Source: Erythrobacter sp. WG
GTDB lineage: Bacteria > Pseudomonadota > Alphaproteobacteria > Sphingomonadales > Sphingomonadaceae
Length of the DNA: 42,817 bases
NCBI RefSeq assembly: GCF_026586795.1
Contig: NZ_JAPFGY010000030.1
Location: forward strand, 1 to 42,817
Reading direction: 5' to 3'
A model generated the notes under the pieces. That model was not told where the DNA came from and did no database searches. It worked only from the letters and a program-made list of their open reading frames with translations. Made by a program: the position numbers and the translations under genes. The first letter of the stretch is position 1; the number at the start of each line of letters is the position of its first letter. This document shows, in pieces, positions 34,572-42,817 of this stretch.

Positions 34572-35606
34572 TCAGATCCAGCCAGCCAGTTCCCGGCGCA
34601 GCATCGTCTCGATCATCGCGAGGCCATCGTGCGAGGTGTTGAGGCACTCGAGCACCGCGTAGTCCTCGCCGCCCGCCTCGATGAACTCGTCGCGCCCCTC
34701 GAGCGCCAGCTCCTCAAGCGTCTCGACACAGTCGGCGGCAAAACCCGGCGCGGCCACCACGAGCCGCTTGGTGCCCTTGCCCCCTTCCGCGATCAGCGTC
34801 GCGTCGGTCGAAGGCTCGAGCCAGGCCGAGGGGCCGAAACGCGACTGGAAGGTGGTCTCGAAGCGCACTCCGGCAAATTCGGGCCGCTCGGCCAGCATCT
34901 CGCGCAGCAGGCGGGCGGTCTTCATGCAGTGGCAGTAGTAGGGATCGCCCTTCTCGAGCGTCTGCTGCGGCATTCCGTGGAAACTCAGCAGCATGACCTC
35001 GGGCACGAAAGTGAGCGCGCGCGCCTGCCGGGTCAGGTCCTCGGCAAGTGCGTTCAGGTAATTCGGGTCATCGTGATAGGGCGGCACGAAGCGCAAGGTC
35101 GGCTGCCAGCGCAGGCCCGCCATCACCCGGGCGATCTCGTCGAACACCGTCGCGGTCGTCGCCGCGCAATATTGCGGGTACATCGGCGCGACGAGGATGC
35201 GGTCGCAGCCTTCCGCGATCAGCGCGGTCATCCGGCTCTCGATCGAGGGGTTGCCATAGCGCATCGCGTAATCGACCAGAACTTGCTCGCCGAACCGATC
35301 CGCCATCGCCTCGGCCTGGCGGGCGGTGATATCGGCGAGCGGCGAGCCGCGCTCGGTCCAGATCTTCTGATAGGCCCTGGCGCTTTTCTGGGGCCGCGTG
35401 TTGAGGATGATGCCGCGCAGGATCAGCTGCCACACGATCGGCGGGATCTCGACCACCCGCGTGTCGGACAGGAACTGCTTGAGGTAGCGCTTGACCGATT
35501 CCGGATCGGGTCCGTCGGGCGTGCCGAGATTGATCAGCAGCACGCCGATGCGCCCGCTCTTGGCGGGAGGATGATCGCCCGGAAGGCGCTGGGTCTGCCA
35601 GGTCAT
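34572..35606 (-). CDS. hemH: Ferrochelatase
   Basis: The 344-residue enzyme inserts Fe2+ into protoporphyrin IX, the last step of heme synthesis. It begins with the family strand GRIGVLLINLGTPDGPDPES and carries QYCAATTATV, LLSFHGMPQQTL with the catalytic histidine, GDPYYCHCMKTARLL, FQSRFGPSAWLEPSTD and the conserved end APGFAADCVETLEEL. The CHC and late cysteines raise the possibility of a [2Fe-2S] cluster but this is not decisive. ATG 35606 is chosen since a longer frame to 35876 runs into antisense of the next gene. P450 lies downstream and a molybdenum hydroxylase gene upstream. Confidence 0.95.
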   Translation of the reverse strand: MTWQTQRLPGDHPPAKSGRIGVLLINLGTPDGPDPESVKRYLKQFLSDTRVVEIPPIVWQLILRGIILNTRPQKSARAYQKIWTERGSPLADITARQAEAMADRFGEQVLVDYAMRYGNPSIESRMTALIAEGCDRILVAPMYPQYCAATTATVFDEIARVMAGLRWQPTLRFVPPYHDDPNYLNALAEDLTRQARALTFVPEVMLLSFHGMPQQTLEKGDPYYCHCMKTARLLREMLAERPEFAGVRFETTFQSRFGPSAWLEPSTDATLIAEGGKGTKRLVVAAPGFAADCVETLEELALEGRDEFIEAGGEDYAVLECLNTSHDGLAMIETMLRRELAGWI

Positions 35607-35685
35607 AGCCGGTCCAACGTTTGGCAGGACGTTGGTTTCCGCGCATGGCAAAAGGCCCGGCGGCGGGGCGGCGGAATTGTCGGGG

Positions 35686-37971
35686 TCATATGCCGTCCGA
35701 AAGTAGTGGGAGGCGGCGCAGGCGCAAGCCCGTCGCCGAATAGAGGGCGTTGGCGATGGCCGGCGGGGCGACCACCGCGCCCAGTTCCCCCGGGTCGGCG
35801 GGCGCGGCTTCGCTGGCGATGAATTCGATGCGCATTTCCGGGCAATCGGCGAGCGTCGGCAGGCCGAGCGCGGCATCGCTGTCCGCCTCGGGCAGGCCGC
35901 CGCGCAGGCGCAGGGGGTTGCCGAGCGCGATCCCCATGCCGAACACCAGCCCGCCCTCGATCTGCTGGCGAGCGATGTCGTGGTTGACGATCCGGCCGAT
36001 GTCGGCGGCGGCGGAGAGGCGGATCACCCGCACCCCGCCCTCGCCCTGGCGTGCGGTGGCGACGCAGGCGATGCGCGCCGCCTCAGGCCCCTCGCCAATG
36101 CGGGCGCAGGCGATGCCCTGCCCGCTGCTGTTCACGCCCCCGTCCCACTCCGCGAGCTGCGCGGCGCGCTGGAGGCAGGCGGCAAGACGCACGTCGCTCC
36201 CGAGCATCGCCATCCGGTAGGACAAGGGCTCGCGCTTCAGCTTGGCGGCGATTTCGTCGATGAAGCTCTCGATGGCGAAGATCGTCGGCCCGTGGGCATT
36301 GCCGCGCACCCGGCCGACGGGCAGGCCGATCTCGGCAGGGATATGCTCCACCAGCAGCGCCGGGATCTGGTAGGGCGGCACCGCGCCCTCGCAGGCGAGC
36401 GGATCGGCCATGCCGGCGGTCTCGCGCATCGCGGCGGCGGGGGTGAGGTTGGCGAACAGGCGCTTGCCGAATTCGCGCGCGGCGGGCGGCGTGGCGATCC
36501 GCAGACGCATGGCGTCGATGGTGCCGCCATCGCCGTTCGCACCGGCCTTGGCGAGCTGTGCGCCGAGCAGCAGCCAGGCCGGCGCGCGCGGGCGGGCCCG
36601 GATCAACTCGTCCCGGCGCGGCCAGGTGAGCTGCACGGGGCGCCCGAGCTCGCGGGCGATCTGGGCGATCTCGATGGCGTGGTCATGCTCGAGCCGCGCA
36701 TCGAAGCTGCCGCCCGCGGGCATGGGGTAGAGCGCGACATCCTCGGTGGCGATGCCGATCGCCCGCGCCGCAGCGATGCGCGCCTGTTCGGGGGCCTGCG
36801 AGGCGATCCACAGGTCGAGCCGCCCATCGGCGAAGCGCGCCGCTGCCGTGGCGGTCTCGAGCGGGGCGGCATAGGCAGGCTCGACCTCGTAGCGCCGCCC
36901 GATATCGACGCGCTCCAGTCCCGCACGCCCGTAGCCGGTCTCGGCGATGGTGTGCGCTTTCCCGGCGGTCAGGAGCGTGTCGAGCTTGGCGGCGATGTCG
37001 GCGCTGCTGACCGGGGCCGCCGTGGTCCAGCGCGGGCGCATCGCCTCCAGCGCGCGATCGGCGTTCCACCAGGTATCGGCGGCGACCGCGATCCAGCGCT
37101 TCGACTGGACGATGCCGGCCAGGCCCCGGAGCCCGTTCAGGCCCTTGCGGTCGAAGCCGGCCAGCTCCGACCCCTCGGCCGGGCCGTGGCGGATCGCGGC
37201 GAACACCATTTCCGGCAGTCGCACATCCCCGGCGAAGCGATAGGACCCGTCGACCTTCGAGGGCAGGTCGATACGCGGATAGGCCGGGGCAGCGTCAATC
37301 TCGGCACGCAGCGGTGCCTCGCGCGGCGGCTCGGTGCGCAGCGGCGGGGGATCGGGGGGCGTCATGTCGGCGGCCGCCTCGGCAAGCTCGCCGAAGGTCG
37401 CACGGTTGGCGCCGTTGGTGACGAAGCCGTTCGCGACCTCGCACTCCTCCCAGGCGACCCCCCAGCGGTCGGCGGCGGCCTCGGCGAGCATCGCCCGCGC
37501 GGCGGCAGCGGCCTCGCGGCAGGGCTGCTCATAGGCGGCGAGCGCGGTGCCCTCGGCGGTCGCGTTGAAGCGGCGGGATTGCGCGAAACGGGTCGCGATC
37601 AGATCATCGCTCGCTGCGGACAGGCCCGCGAAGGCCGGGTCCCACAGCGCCATCCACTTTCTCGCGAGCGGGATGTTGGCATAGGCACCGGAAATCGGCG
37701 CGGGCTCGACCGCGACCTGCCGCCAATCGGCGCCGAGCTCATAGGCGACGATCTGCGGGAGGAGCGTGGTGATGCCCTGCCCCATCTCGAGCTGCGGCAC
37801 CGCCACGGTCACCACCCCGTCGGCGGCGATCTTGAGCCAGGCGCCGAACACGTGTTCGCCGCGCGCGGCGACCAGCGGCGTGCGGAAGCTGCGCGGCATC
37901 AGCCACCAGGCGACGACCAGCCCGCCGCCTGACGCCGCGCCGGCCAGCAATCCGCGCCGGGTCACCTGCAT
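35686..37971 (-). CDS. Xanthine-dehydrogenase-family molybdopterin-binding subunit (IorB-like)
   Basis: The 761-residue protein resembles the large subunit of isoquinoline 1-oxidoreductase-type molybdenum hydroxylases. It begins with a Tat-like signal (TRRGLLAGAASGGGLVVAWW), so it should be exported folded with cofactor. Markers are GAWLKIAADGVVTVAVPQLE with MGQGITT, a PAGGSFDARLEHDHA substrate-channel region, and the C-terminal PGELGAVVAPPAIANALYSA with the expected base Glu. The [2Fe-2S] small subunit (IorA-like), usually adjacent, is absent here. Three bases separate it from mrp upstream, and hemH follows 79 bp later, so it is probably cotranscribed with mrp. The substrate is unknown. Confidence 0.87.
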   Translation of the reverse strand: MQVTRRGLLAGAASGGGLVVAWWLMPRSFRTPLVAARGEHVFGAWLKIAADGVVTVAVPQLEMGQGITTLLPQIVAYELGADWRQVAVEPAPISGAYANIPLARKWMALWDPAFAGLSAASDDLIATRFAQSRRFNATAEGTALAAYEQPCREAAAAARAMLAEAAADRWGVAWEECEVANGFVTNGANRATFGELAEAAADMTPPDPPPLRTEPPREAPLRAEIDAAPAYPRIDLPSKVDGSYRFAGDVRLPEMVFAAIRHGPAEGSELAGFDRKGLNGLRGLAGIVQSKRWIAVAADTWWNADRALEAMRPRWTTAAPVSSADIAAKLDTLLTAGKAHTIAETGYGRAGLERVDIGRRYEVEPAYAAPLETATAAARFADGRLDLWIASQAPEQARIAAARAIGIATEDVALYPMPAGGSFDARLEHDHAIEIAQIARELGRPVQLTWPRRDELIRARPRAPAWLLLGAQLAKAGANGDGGTIDAMRLRIATPPAAREFGKRLFANLTPAAAMRETAGMADPLACEGAVPPYQIPALLVEHIPAEIGLPVGRVRGNAHGPTIFAIESFIDEIAAKLKREPLSYRMAMLGSDVRLAACLQRAAQLAEWDGGVNSSGQGIACARIGEGPEAARIACVATARQGEGGVRVIRLSAAADIGRIVNHDIARQQIEGGLVFGMGIALGNPLRLRGGLPEADSDAALGLPTLADCPEMRIEFIASEAAPADPGELGAVVAPPAIANALYSATGLRLRRLPLLSDGI

Positions 37972-37974
37972 GGT

Positions 37975-38982
37975 TCAGATCGCCCCGGTGTCGAGCCAGC
38001 GGGCCAGCTTCTGGGCGATCGCCGCGAAGGGCGCAGCCTCCTCGCCCTCTCCCGCCGCCGGGGGCTCGCCCCTGTCGCCGGCGATGCGGGTGGCAAGGGT
38101 CAGGGGCACGCGGCCGAGGAAGGGGATCTCGAGCGCGGCGGCGAACTTCTCGACCCCGCCCGAGCCGAAGGGGTCGCTGATATGGCCGCATTCGGGGCAG
38201 CAATAGCCCGCCATGTTCTCGACGAGGCCGATGATCGGCACCTCGCCCTGCTCGAAGAGCTGTCCGGCGCGCGCGGCGTCGATGAGGGCGAGGTCCTGCG
38301 GGGTCGAGACCAGCACCGCGCCGTCGGGCTTGTGCGCCGAAAGCATCGAGAGCTGCACGTCGCCGGTGCCCGGCGGGAGGTCGACGAGGAGCAGGTCGGT
38401 CTCGCCCCAGTCGGCATCGACCAGCTGCGACAATGCCTTGCCGGTCATCGGCCCGCGCCAGGCGAGCGCCTTTCCGGGGGCGACGATGTGGCCCATCGAC
38501 AGCACCTTGACGCCGTGGGGGCTGTCGATCGCGACAAGCTGCTTGCCGTCGGAGGTGGCGGCGGGCTTGACCCCTTCGGTCTTCAGCAGCTTGGGCTGCG
38601 AGGGGCCGTAGATGTCGCCGTCGATCACCCCGACGCGGCGACCCAGCTTGGCGAGCGCGACGGCGAGGTTGGTGGTGAGGGTGGACTTGCCGACCCCGCC
38701 CTTGCCCGATCCCACCGCGATCAGCCGCCGCCGACGGCGCTCGCCGGTCAGCGCGATGCGCACCTCGGCAATCTCAGGGAGCGGCGTGAGCGCGGCGGTG
38801 ATCGCCGCCTCGAGCTCGGCGCGGCCCTGATCGCTGAGGTCCCCCGCCTCGGCGACGATCACGGCGCGCCCCGCGACGATCCGCGCCGAGCGCAGACGAT
38901 CGGCAATCGCGGGCGTGAGAGCGGCACGGATCAGCGCTTCCTCGGCGGCAGGCGAGCGCGACGGTGGGGGCGGGTTGTCCAT
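37975..38982 (-). CDS. mrp: Mrp/NBP35-family Fe-S cluster carrier ATPase
   Basis: The 335-residue P-loop protein carries iron-sulfur clusters to apo-enzymes. An N-terminal DUF59-like section (about 12-80) precedes the deviant Walker A GSGKGGVGKST (91-101), GVIDGDIYGPSQPKLL, DLPPGTGDVQLS (Walker B area) and the cluster-binding pair Cys262-Pro-Glu-Cys265 in ENMAGYCCPECGHISDPFG. It is upstream of, and three bases from, the molybdenum hydroxylase gene, a plausible client path since that enzyme's partner needs [2Fe-2S] clusters. It is divergent from hflK. Confidence 0.94.
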   Translation of the reverse strand: MDNPPPPSRSPAAEEALIRAALTPAIADRLRSARIVAGRAVIVAEAGDLSDQGRAELEAAITAALTPLPEIAEVRIALTGERRRRRLIAVGSGKGGVGKSTLTTNLAVALAKLGRRVGVIDGDIYGPSQPKLLKTEGVKPAATSDGKQLVAIDSPHGVKVLSMGHIVAPGKALAWRGPMTGKALSQLVDADWGETDLLLVDLPPGTGDVQLSMLSAHKPDGAVLVSTPQDLALIDAARAGQLFEQGEVPIIGLVENMAGYCCPECGHISDPFGSGGVEKFAAALEIPFLGRVPLTLATRIAGDRGEPPAAGEGEEAAPFAAIAQKLARWLDTGAI

Positions 38983-39114
38983 TGCGCGATGCCTCTAACA
39001 CCAAATTCACGCAGCGAACCCCTGTTTTTCGCCAGAACCCGTGCCTATAAACACCTCATGCAGAGAGTGGACGGCTGGAAAGAGCGTCTCGGCGCGGGCC
39101 TGAAGGGGCTTGCC

Positions 39115-40215
39115 ATGGCCGGGAAGAAGAACCCCTGGGGCGGCGGATCGGGCGGCGACGGGCCGACGAGCGACGACGGCGCTGGAGGGGGCGGCGGCGA
39201 CAGCGGCGGTCCGCGCAATCCCTGGTTGCCGGGCGGCGGCGCGGAGCCCGGCAAGCGCCGCTCGGCGAGCATCGAGGACATCTTCCGCAATCGCGGCCCC
39301 GAAGGCCCCCGCCGCGTCGGCGGCGGCGGACCGGGCGGCCCCGGCTTCCGCCTGCCCGAACGCGGCGACGGCAAGAGCTGGCTGCCGGTCATCATCGGCG
39401 GCGTCGCGCTCGTCTGGGTGGCGGTCACCAGCGTCCACTTCGTCCAGCCCGGCGAGCAGGCCGTGGTGACATGGTTCGGCGGCAAGTATTCGCACGAGCT
39501 CGATTCCGGCACCAATTTCACCGCGCCCTGGCCGATCCACATGGTCGAGAAGGAGAACGTGACGCAAGTCCGCCTCGAAGAGGTGCCCGGCACCAAGACC
39601 GAGAAGCTGATCCTGACCGGCGACCAGAACCTCGTCGACCTCAGCTACCTGATCCGCTGGAACATCTCCGACCTCAAGCTCTACAAGTACCAGCTCAACG
39701 ACCCGCGCAACGCGCTGCTCGAGATCGGCGAATCCGCGATGCGTGCGGCGGTCGCACGGCAGCAGCTCGACAGCGTCTTCACCGGTGCCGGGCGGGCGGA
39801 GATCGAACAGGACGTGCGCGCGGCGATGCAGGCGCGGCTCGATGCCTATCGCTCGGGCATCCAGGTGCAGGGGATCGAGATCAACAAGGTCGATCCGCCC
39901 GGCCGCGTCGAGGAAGCCTTCAAGGATGTCTCCTCGGCCCAGCAGGACGCCGACGCCGCGATCAACCGTTCGCGCGCGGTCGCGCAGCAGGTGCTCGCCC
40001 GGGCGCAGGGCGACGCGAGCGAGTTCAACGACATCTACGAGGAATATAAGCTCGCCCCCGACGTGACCCGCCGGCGCCTCTATTACGAAACCATGGAGCA
40101 GATCCTGTCGAAAACCGACAAGACCATCGTCGAATCCGGCAACGTGACCCCCTACCTGCCGCTGCCCGAACTCCGGCGGCGCGCGCAGGCCGCCCCGCAG
40201 CGCGAAGGGGAATGA
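39115..40215 (+). CDS. hflK: FtsH protease modulator HflK
   Basis: HflK forms a large periplasmic complex with HflC that regulates the membrane protease FtsH. The chosen product of 366 residues has a Gly-rich N-terminus (MAGKKNPWGGGSGGDG...), a membrane helix (about 88-108, WLPVIIGGVALVWVAVTSVHF), and an SPFH/band-7 domain (about 109-310) with GEQAVVTWFGGKYSHELDSG, GIQVQGIEINKVDPPGRVEE and a heptad-rich end. ATG 39115 is preferred because AAGGGG lies six bases upstream; ATG 39058 would add 19 residues without a ribosome site. hflC follows four bases after its stop, and htrA after that. Confidence 0.93.
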   Translation: MAGKKNPWGGGSGGDGPTSDDGAGGGGGDSGGPRNPWLPGGGAEPGKRRSASIEDIFRNRGPEGPRRVGGGGPGGPGFRLPERGDGKSWLPVIIGGVALVWVAVTSVHFVQPGEQAVVTWFGGKYSHELDSGTNFTAPWPIHMVEKENVTQVRLEEVPGTKTEKLILTGDQNLVDLSYLIRWNISDLKLYKYQLNDPRNALLEIGESAMRAAVARQQLDSVFTGAGRAEIEQDVRAAMQARLDAYRSGIQVQGIEINKVDPPGRVEEAFKDVSSAQQDADAAINRSRAVAQQVLARAQGDASEFNDIYEEYKLAPDVTRRRLYYETMEQILSKTDKTIVESGNVTPYLPLPELRRRAQAAPQREGE

Positions 40216-40219
40216 GGCG

Positions 40220-41065
40220 ATGAACGGCATTCTTCAGAACTACAAGGCCATAGCCATCGCCGCGATCGTGCTGCTGGTCGTGCTGCTGTCGAGCGTGGTG
40301 ATCGTGCCCGAGACCCATCAAGGCGTGGTCGTCGCCGCCGGTAAGCCGGTACGGGTGTTCAACAAGTTCCGCCCCGACGTGCCCTACGGGTCGACCGGGG
40401 CGGGGCTGCAGCTGCGCATCCCCTTCTACGAACAGGTGCGGATGATCGACCGCCGCGTGCTCGATGTCGACATGGAGCGCACCCAGGTGCTGTCCAACGA
40501 CCAGCAGCGCCTCCAGGTCGATGCCTATGCGCGCTACCGGATCATTGATCCCGTCAAGCTCGTCGAGCGCGCCGGGACCGAGAGCCAGTTCGAAGCGCAG
40601 CTGCTGCCGATCCTCACCTCGGTCCTGCGGCAGGAGCTCGGCCGGCGGCCCTTCGCGGCACTGATCAATGCCGAGCGCGGAACCGCGATGGAGAACATCA
40701 CGAAGTCGCTCGACCAGCAAGCCCGCATCTACGGCGCGCAGGTGCTCGACGTGCGGATCAAGGCGGCCGACCTGCCCGAGGGACGCCCGCTCGACGCTGC
40801 CTTCACCCGCATGGAGACCGACCGTCAGGAGGAGGCTGCCCGCATCCGTGCCGCCGGCCAGCGCGACGCGCAGATCATCCAGGCAGAGGCCTCGGCCGAA
40901 GCCGCGCGCATCTACGCCGATGCTTACGGGAAAGACCCGCAGTTCTACGACTTCTACCGCGCGATGCAGAGCTACCGCCAGACCTTCCTCGCAGGCGAGG
41001 GGCAGAGCAGCATGGTCCTATCGGATGACAGCGAGTATTTCCGCCAGTTCAAGGGGAACCGCTGA
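40220..41065 (+). CDS. hflC: FtsH protease modulator HflC
   Basis: The 281-residue partner of HflK has an N-terminal membrane anchor (about 8-30, IAIAAIVLLVVLLSSVVIV) and an SPFH domain facing the periplasm, with GLQLRIPFYEQVRMIDRR, the DAYARYRIIDPVKLVERAG region and IYGAQVLDVRIKAADLPEG, which is diagnostic. The C-terminal helix (AEASAEAARIYADAYGKDPQ, FYDFYRAMQSYRQTF) is the usual HflC coiled segment. The ATG at 40220 is preceded by GAGG and lies four bases after the hflK stop, so the pair is cotranscribed. A 171-bp gap without a gene precedes htrA. Confidence 0.94.
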   Translation: MNGILQNYKAIAIAAIVLLVVLLSSVVIVPETHQGVVVAAGKPVRVFNKFRPDVPYGSTGAGLQLRIPFYEQVRMIDRRVLDVDMERTQVLSNDQQRLQVDAYARYRIIDPVKLVERAGTESQFEAQLLPILTSVLRQELGRRPFAALINAERGTAMENITKSLDQQARIYGAQVLDVRIKAADLPEGRPLDAAFTRMETDRQEEAARIRAAGQRDAQIIQAEASAEAARIYADAYGKDPQFYDFYRAMQSYRQTFLAGEGQSSMVLSDDSEYFRQFKGNR

Positions 41066-41236
41066 TCGACCAAGGACCGACCCCGGACGCCGAACGCGCG
41101 TGCGCGTTCAATCGGCGTTCAGCGGCGCGGGGCGCATTTGGGGCCGCCGTTCCGGCTTGCCGGACAGGCTCGTACACGGGTTGAGGAACGGCGCGGAACC
41201 TTCGCGCATTCCGGCCAGGATAAGGACCAAGAGGAC

Positions 41237-42763
41237 GTGAACAAGGTGCGCTATATTTACGGACTGTCGAGCGCGCTGCTGGTGGGCGGCGCGGCCATGA
41301 CGCTGATCACCGGCTCGCCGCTGGGTGCGCAGGTGGCGCAGAACGACGATTCGGTGATGAACCGTGTGGTGCCGGTCGAAGGTGCCCCGGCAAGCTTCGC
41401 CGACCTGACCGCGCAGCTCGCCCCTTCGGTGGTGCGCATCGCCACCCGCCAGCGGGTCGAGGTCGCCAACAATCCCTTTGCCGGCACGCCCTTTGCCGAT
41501 CTGTTCGGCGGGCAGGGCGGCCAGCCCCAGACCCGCGAGGCGCAGTCGCTGGGCTCGGGCTTCATCATCGCCGCCGATGGTGTGGTGGTCACCAACAATC
41601 ACGTCATCAACCCGCCCGACACCCGCGCGAAGCTCGAAGCGATCACCATCACGCTCGCCGACGGGACCGAATACGAGGCCGACGTGATCGGCGCCGACGC
41701 GGCGTCCGACCTCGCGGTGCTCAAGATCCGCGCCAACAAGACCTTCCCCTTCGTCAAGTTCGGGGATTCGAGCAAGGCGCGGGTCGGCGACTGGGTGGTG
41801 GCGATCGGCAACCCCTTCGGCCTCGGCGGGACGGTGACGGCGGGGATCATCTCGGCGGTCTATCGCTCGACCGGCCAGGGCACCGCCTATGACCGTTACA
41901 TCCAGACTGACGCGAGCATCAACCGCGGCAATTCGGGCGGTCCGCTGTTCGACATGCGCGGCAACGTGATCGGCATCAACAACGCGATCTTCTCGCCCTC
42001 GGGCGGCAGCGTCGGGATCGGCTTCGCGATTCCCGCCGAGACCGCAGCACCGATCGTCGAAAAGCTGCGCGCCGGCCAAGAAATTGAGCGCGGCTACCTT
42101 GGCGTGGGCCTTGCCCCGATCGACGAGGACTTCGCCGCCTCGCTCGGCCTGCCGCGGCGCCGCGGCGAGCTGGTGCAGCGGGTCGAGGACAACAGCCCGG
42201 CGGCGCGCGCAGGCCTGCGGCCCGGCGATATCGTCACCCAGGTGAACGGCAACGATGTGACGGCCGAGCAGACCGTCTCCTTCACCGTTGCCAATCTCCA
42301 GCCCGGCACCAGGGTCCCGGTCGAGGTGCTGCGCGACGGGCAGCGGCTCAACATCACGGTGACGCTCGGCAAGCGGCCCTCCGAGGCGGAACTGCAGCAG
42401 CAGGCGCAGACCTTCGATCCCGAAGCCGACCAGCCGATGGCGCCGGGCACGTCCGACAAGACCATCGAAGGCCGTCTCGGACTGCAGGTCATGCCGATGA
42501 ACGCCGCTGCGGCGCGCGCTCTCGGCGTGCCGGCGGACACGCAGGCGGTGGTTGTCGCGGCGGTCGACCAGAGCTCCGACGCGGCGCGCAAGGGTCTCCA
42601 ACGCGGCGACCTGATCGTTTCGGCCAACTACCAGCCGACCCCGACCGTCGAGGCGCTGCTGGCGCAGGTCAAGGCCGCGACCGATGCCAAGCGCGAGGCG
42701 CTGCTGCTGCGCGTGCAACGCCGCAACAACCCGCCGGTGTTCATCGCCGTCCGGCTGCGCTGA
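41237..42763 (+). CDS. degP: DegP/HtrA-type (Do family) periplasmic serine protease
   Basis: The 508-residue enzyme degrades or refolds damaged envelope proteins. After a signal sequence (about 1-32, VGGAAMTLITGSPLGAQVAQ) comes the trypsin-like domain with catalytic His122 (VVTNNHVINPP), Asp158 (ASDLAVLKI) and Ser233 (NRGNSGGPL), then two PDZ domains (about 275-370 and 405-500; GYLGVGLAPIDEDFAASLGL and LGLQVMPMNAAAARALGV). GTG 41237 is favoured because a purine-rich ribosome site precedes it and the signal sequence begins there; a longer ATG start at 41138 adds 33 non-conserved residues. It sits with hflK-hflC as a membrane and periplasmic quality-control set. Confidence 0.94.
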   Translation: MNKVRYIYGLSSALLVGGAAMTLITGSPLGAQVAQNDDSVMNRVVPVEGAPASFADLTAQLAPSVVRIATRQRVEVANNPFAGTPFADLFGGQGGQPQTREAQSLGSGFIIAADGVVVTNNHVINPPDTRAKLEAITITLADGTEYEADVIGADAASDLAVLKIRANKTFPFVKFGDSSKARVGDWVVAIGNPFGLGGTVTAGIISAVYRSTGQGTAYDRYIQTDASINRGNSGGPLFDMRGNVIGINNAIFSPSGGSVGIGFAIPAETAAPIVEKLRAGQEIERGYLGVGLAPIDEDFAASLGLPRRRGELVQRVEDNSPAARAGLRPGDIVTQVNGNDVTAEQTVSFTVANLQPGTRVPVEVLRDGQRLNITVTLGKRPSEAELQQQAQTFDPEADQPMAPGTSDKTIEGRLGLQVMPMNAAAARALGVPADTQAVVVAAVDQSSDAARKGLQRGDLIVSANYQPTPTVEALLAQVKAATDAKREALLLRVQRRNNPPVFIAVRLR

Positions 42764-42791
42764 CACCGGCGCCGCACATGCACAAGAAAGG

Positions 42792-42817
42792 GCGCCGGGA
42801 GCAATCGCTCCCGGCGC
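42792..42817 (+). terminator. Strong hairpin after degP, cut by the window end
   Basis: A perfect 11-bp stem (gcgccgggagc / gctcccggcgc) with loop aatc starts 29 bases after the stop. The preceding aagaaag would pair with a T-rich tail that lies beyond the window, as in intrinsic terminators. Confidence 0.85.

Noticed and set aside
38182..39114. Upstream extension of the HflK frame (ATG 38182)
   Set aside because: It overlaps the well-supported mrp gene on the other strand and reads as antisense; ATG 39115 has a good ribosome site.

Overview
This is a GC-rich (strongly GC-ending codons) chromosomal segment from an alphaproteobacterium. The mix of a TonB-dependent receptor with its own TonB protein, a bacteriophytochrome with HWE kinase, DUF1674, a polyhydroxyalkanoate-system protein, a CNT nucleoside transporter and short palindromic repeats typical of the group suggests Sphingomonadales, perhaps Erythrobacteraceae; the order and family are inference. 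Two perfect 16-bp parS palindromes, 24.6 kb apart, suggest the segment lies in the origin-proximal domain of the chromosome.

Layout. 1-5.5 kb: start of recX (runs off the left edge), a fatty acyl-AMP ligase, then an atypical patch with a lipoprotein gene and the wreck of a hydrolase-like gene, a DUF389 membrane protein and the C-terminal stub of a dicarboxylate symporter. 5.5-8.0 kb: a telA-xpaC-PHA-system operon. 8.1-11.3 kb: heme oxygenase (bphO) overlapping a bacteriophytochrome kinase with a fused receiver (bphP), i.e. chromophore maker plus red/far-red photoreceptor; a parS site is embedded in the bphO reading frame. 11.3-19.1 kb: TonB-like protein, a MASE1 hybrid histidine kinase and an Oar-like TonB-dependent receptor. 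19.3-23.2 kb: 2OG-Fe(II) oxygenase, CNT nucleoside transporter, queuosine-precursor transporter and DUF4126 protein.

23.2-27.5 kb is an accessory stretch beside a tRNA-Lys gene: tandem 25-bp repeats, a PepSY-protein fragment joined head-to-head with a frameshifted beta-lactamase-family fragment, an intact membrane-anchored AraC regulator with an S41 peptidase, and about 500 bp with no clear gene. It reads like a decayed island.

27.5-42.8 kb returns to core genes: tRNA-Lys, folK, aguB, an exported methyltransferase-fold protein, msrA, a DM13 protein, rsmB (with a repeat-like insert in its domain linker), a DUF1674 protein, the second parS site, cytochrome P450, ferrochelatase, a molybdenum hydroxylase large subunit without its partner, Mrp ATPase, and the envelope quality-control set hflK-hflC-htrA, closed by a strong terminator.

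The most interesting unexplained structure is at the parS sites. Each is preceded on the same strand by a C-rich array of CCCC blocks about 11 bp apart, with a shared 18-mer (16 of 18 identical) ending 8-9 bp before the palindrome.
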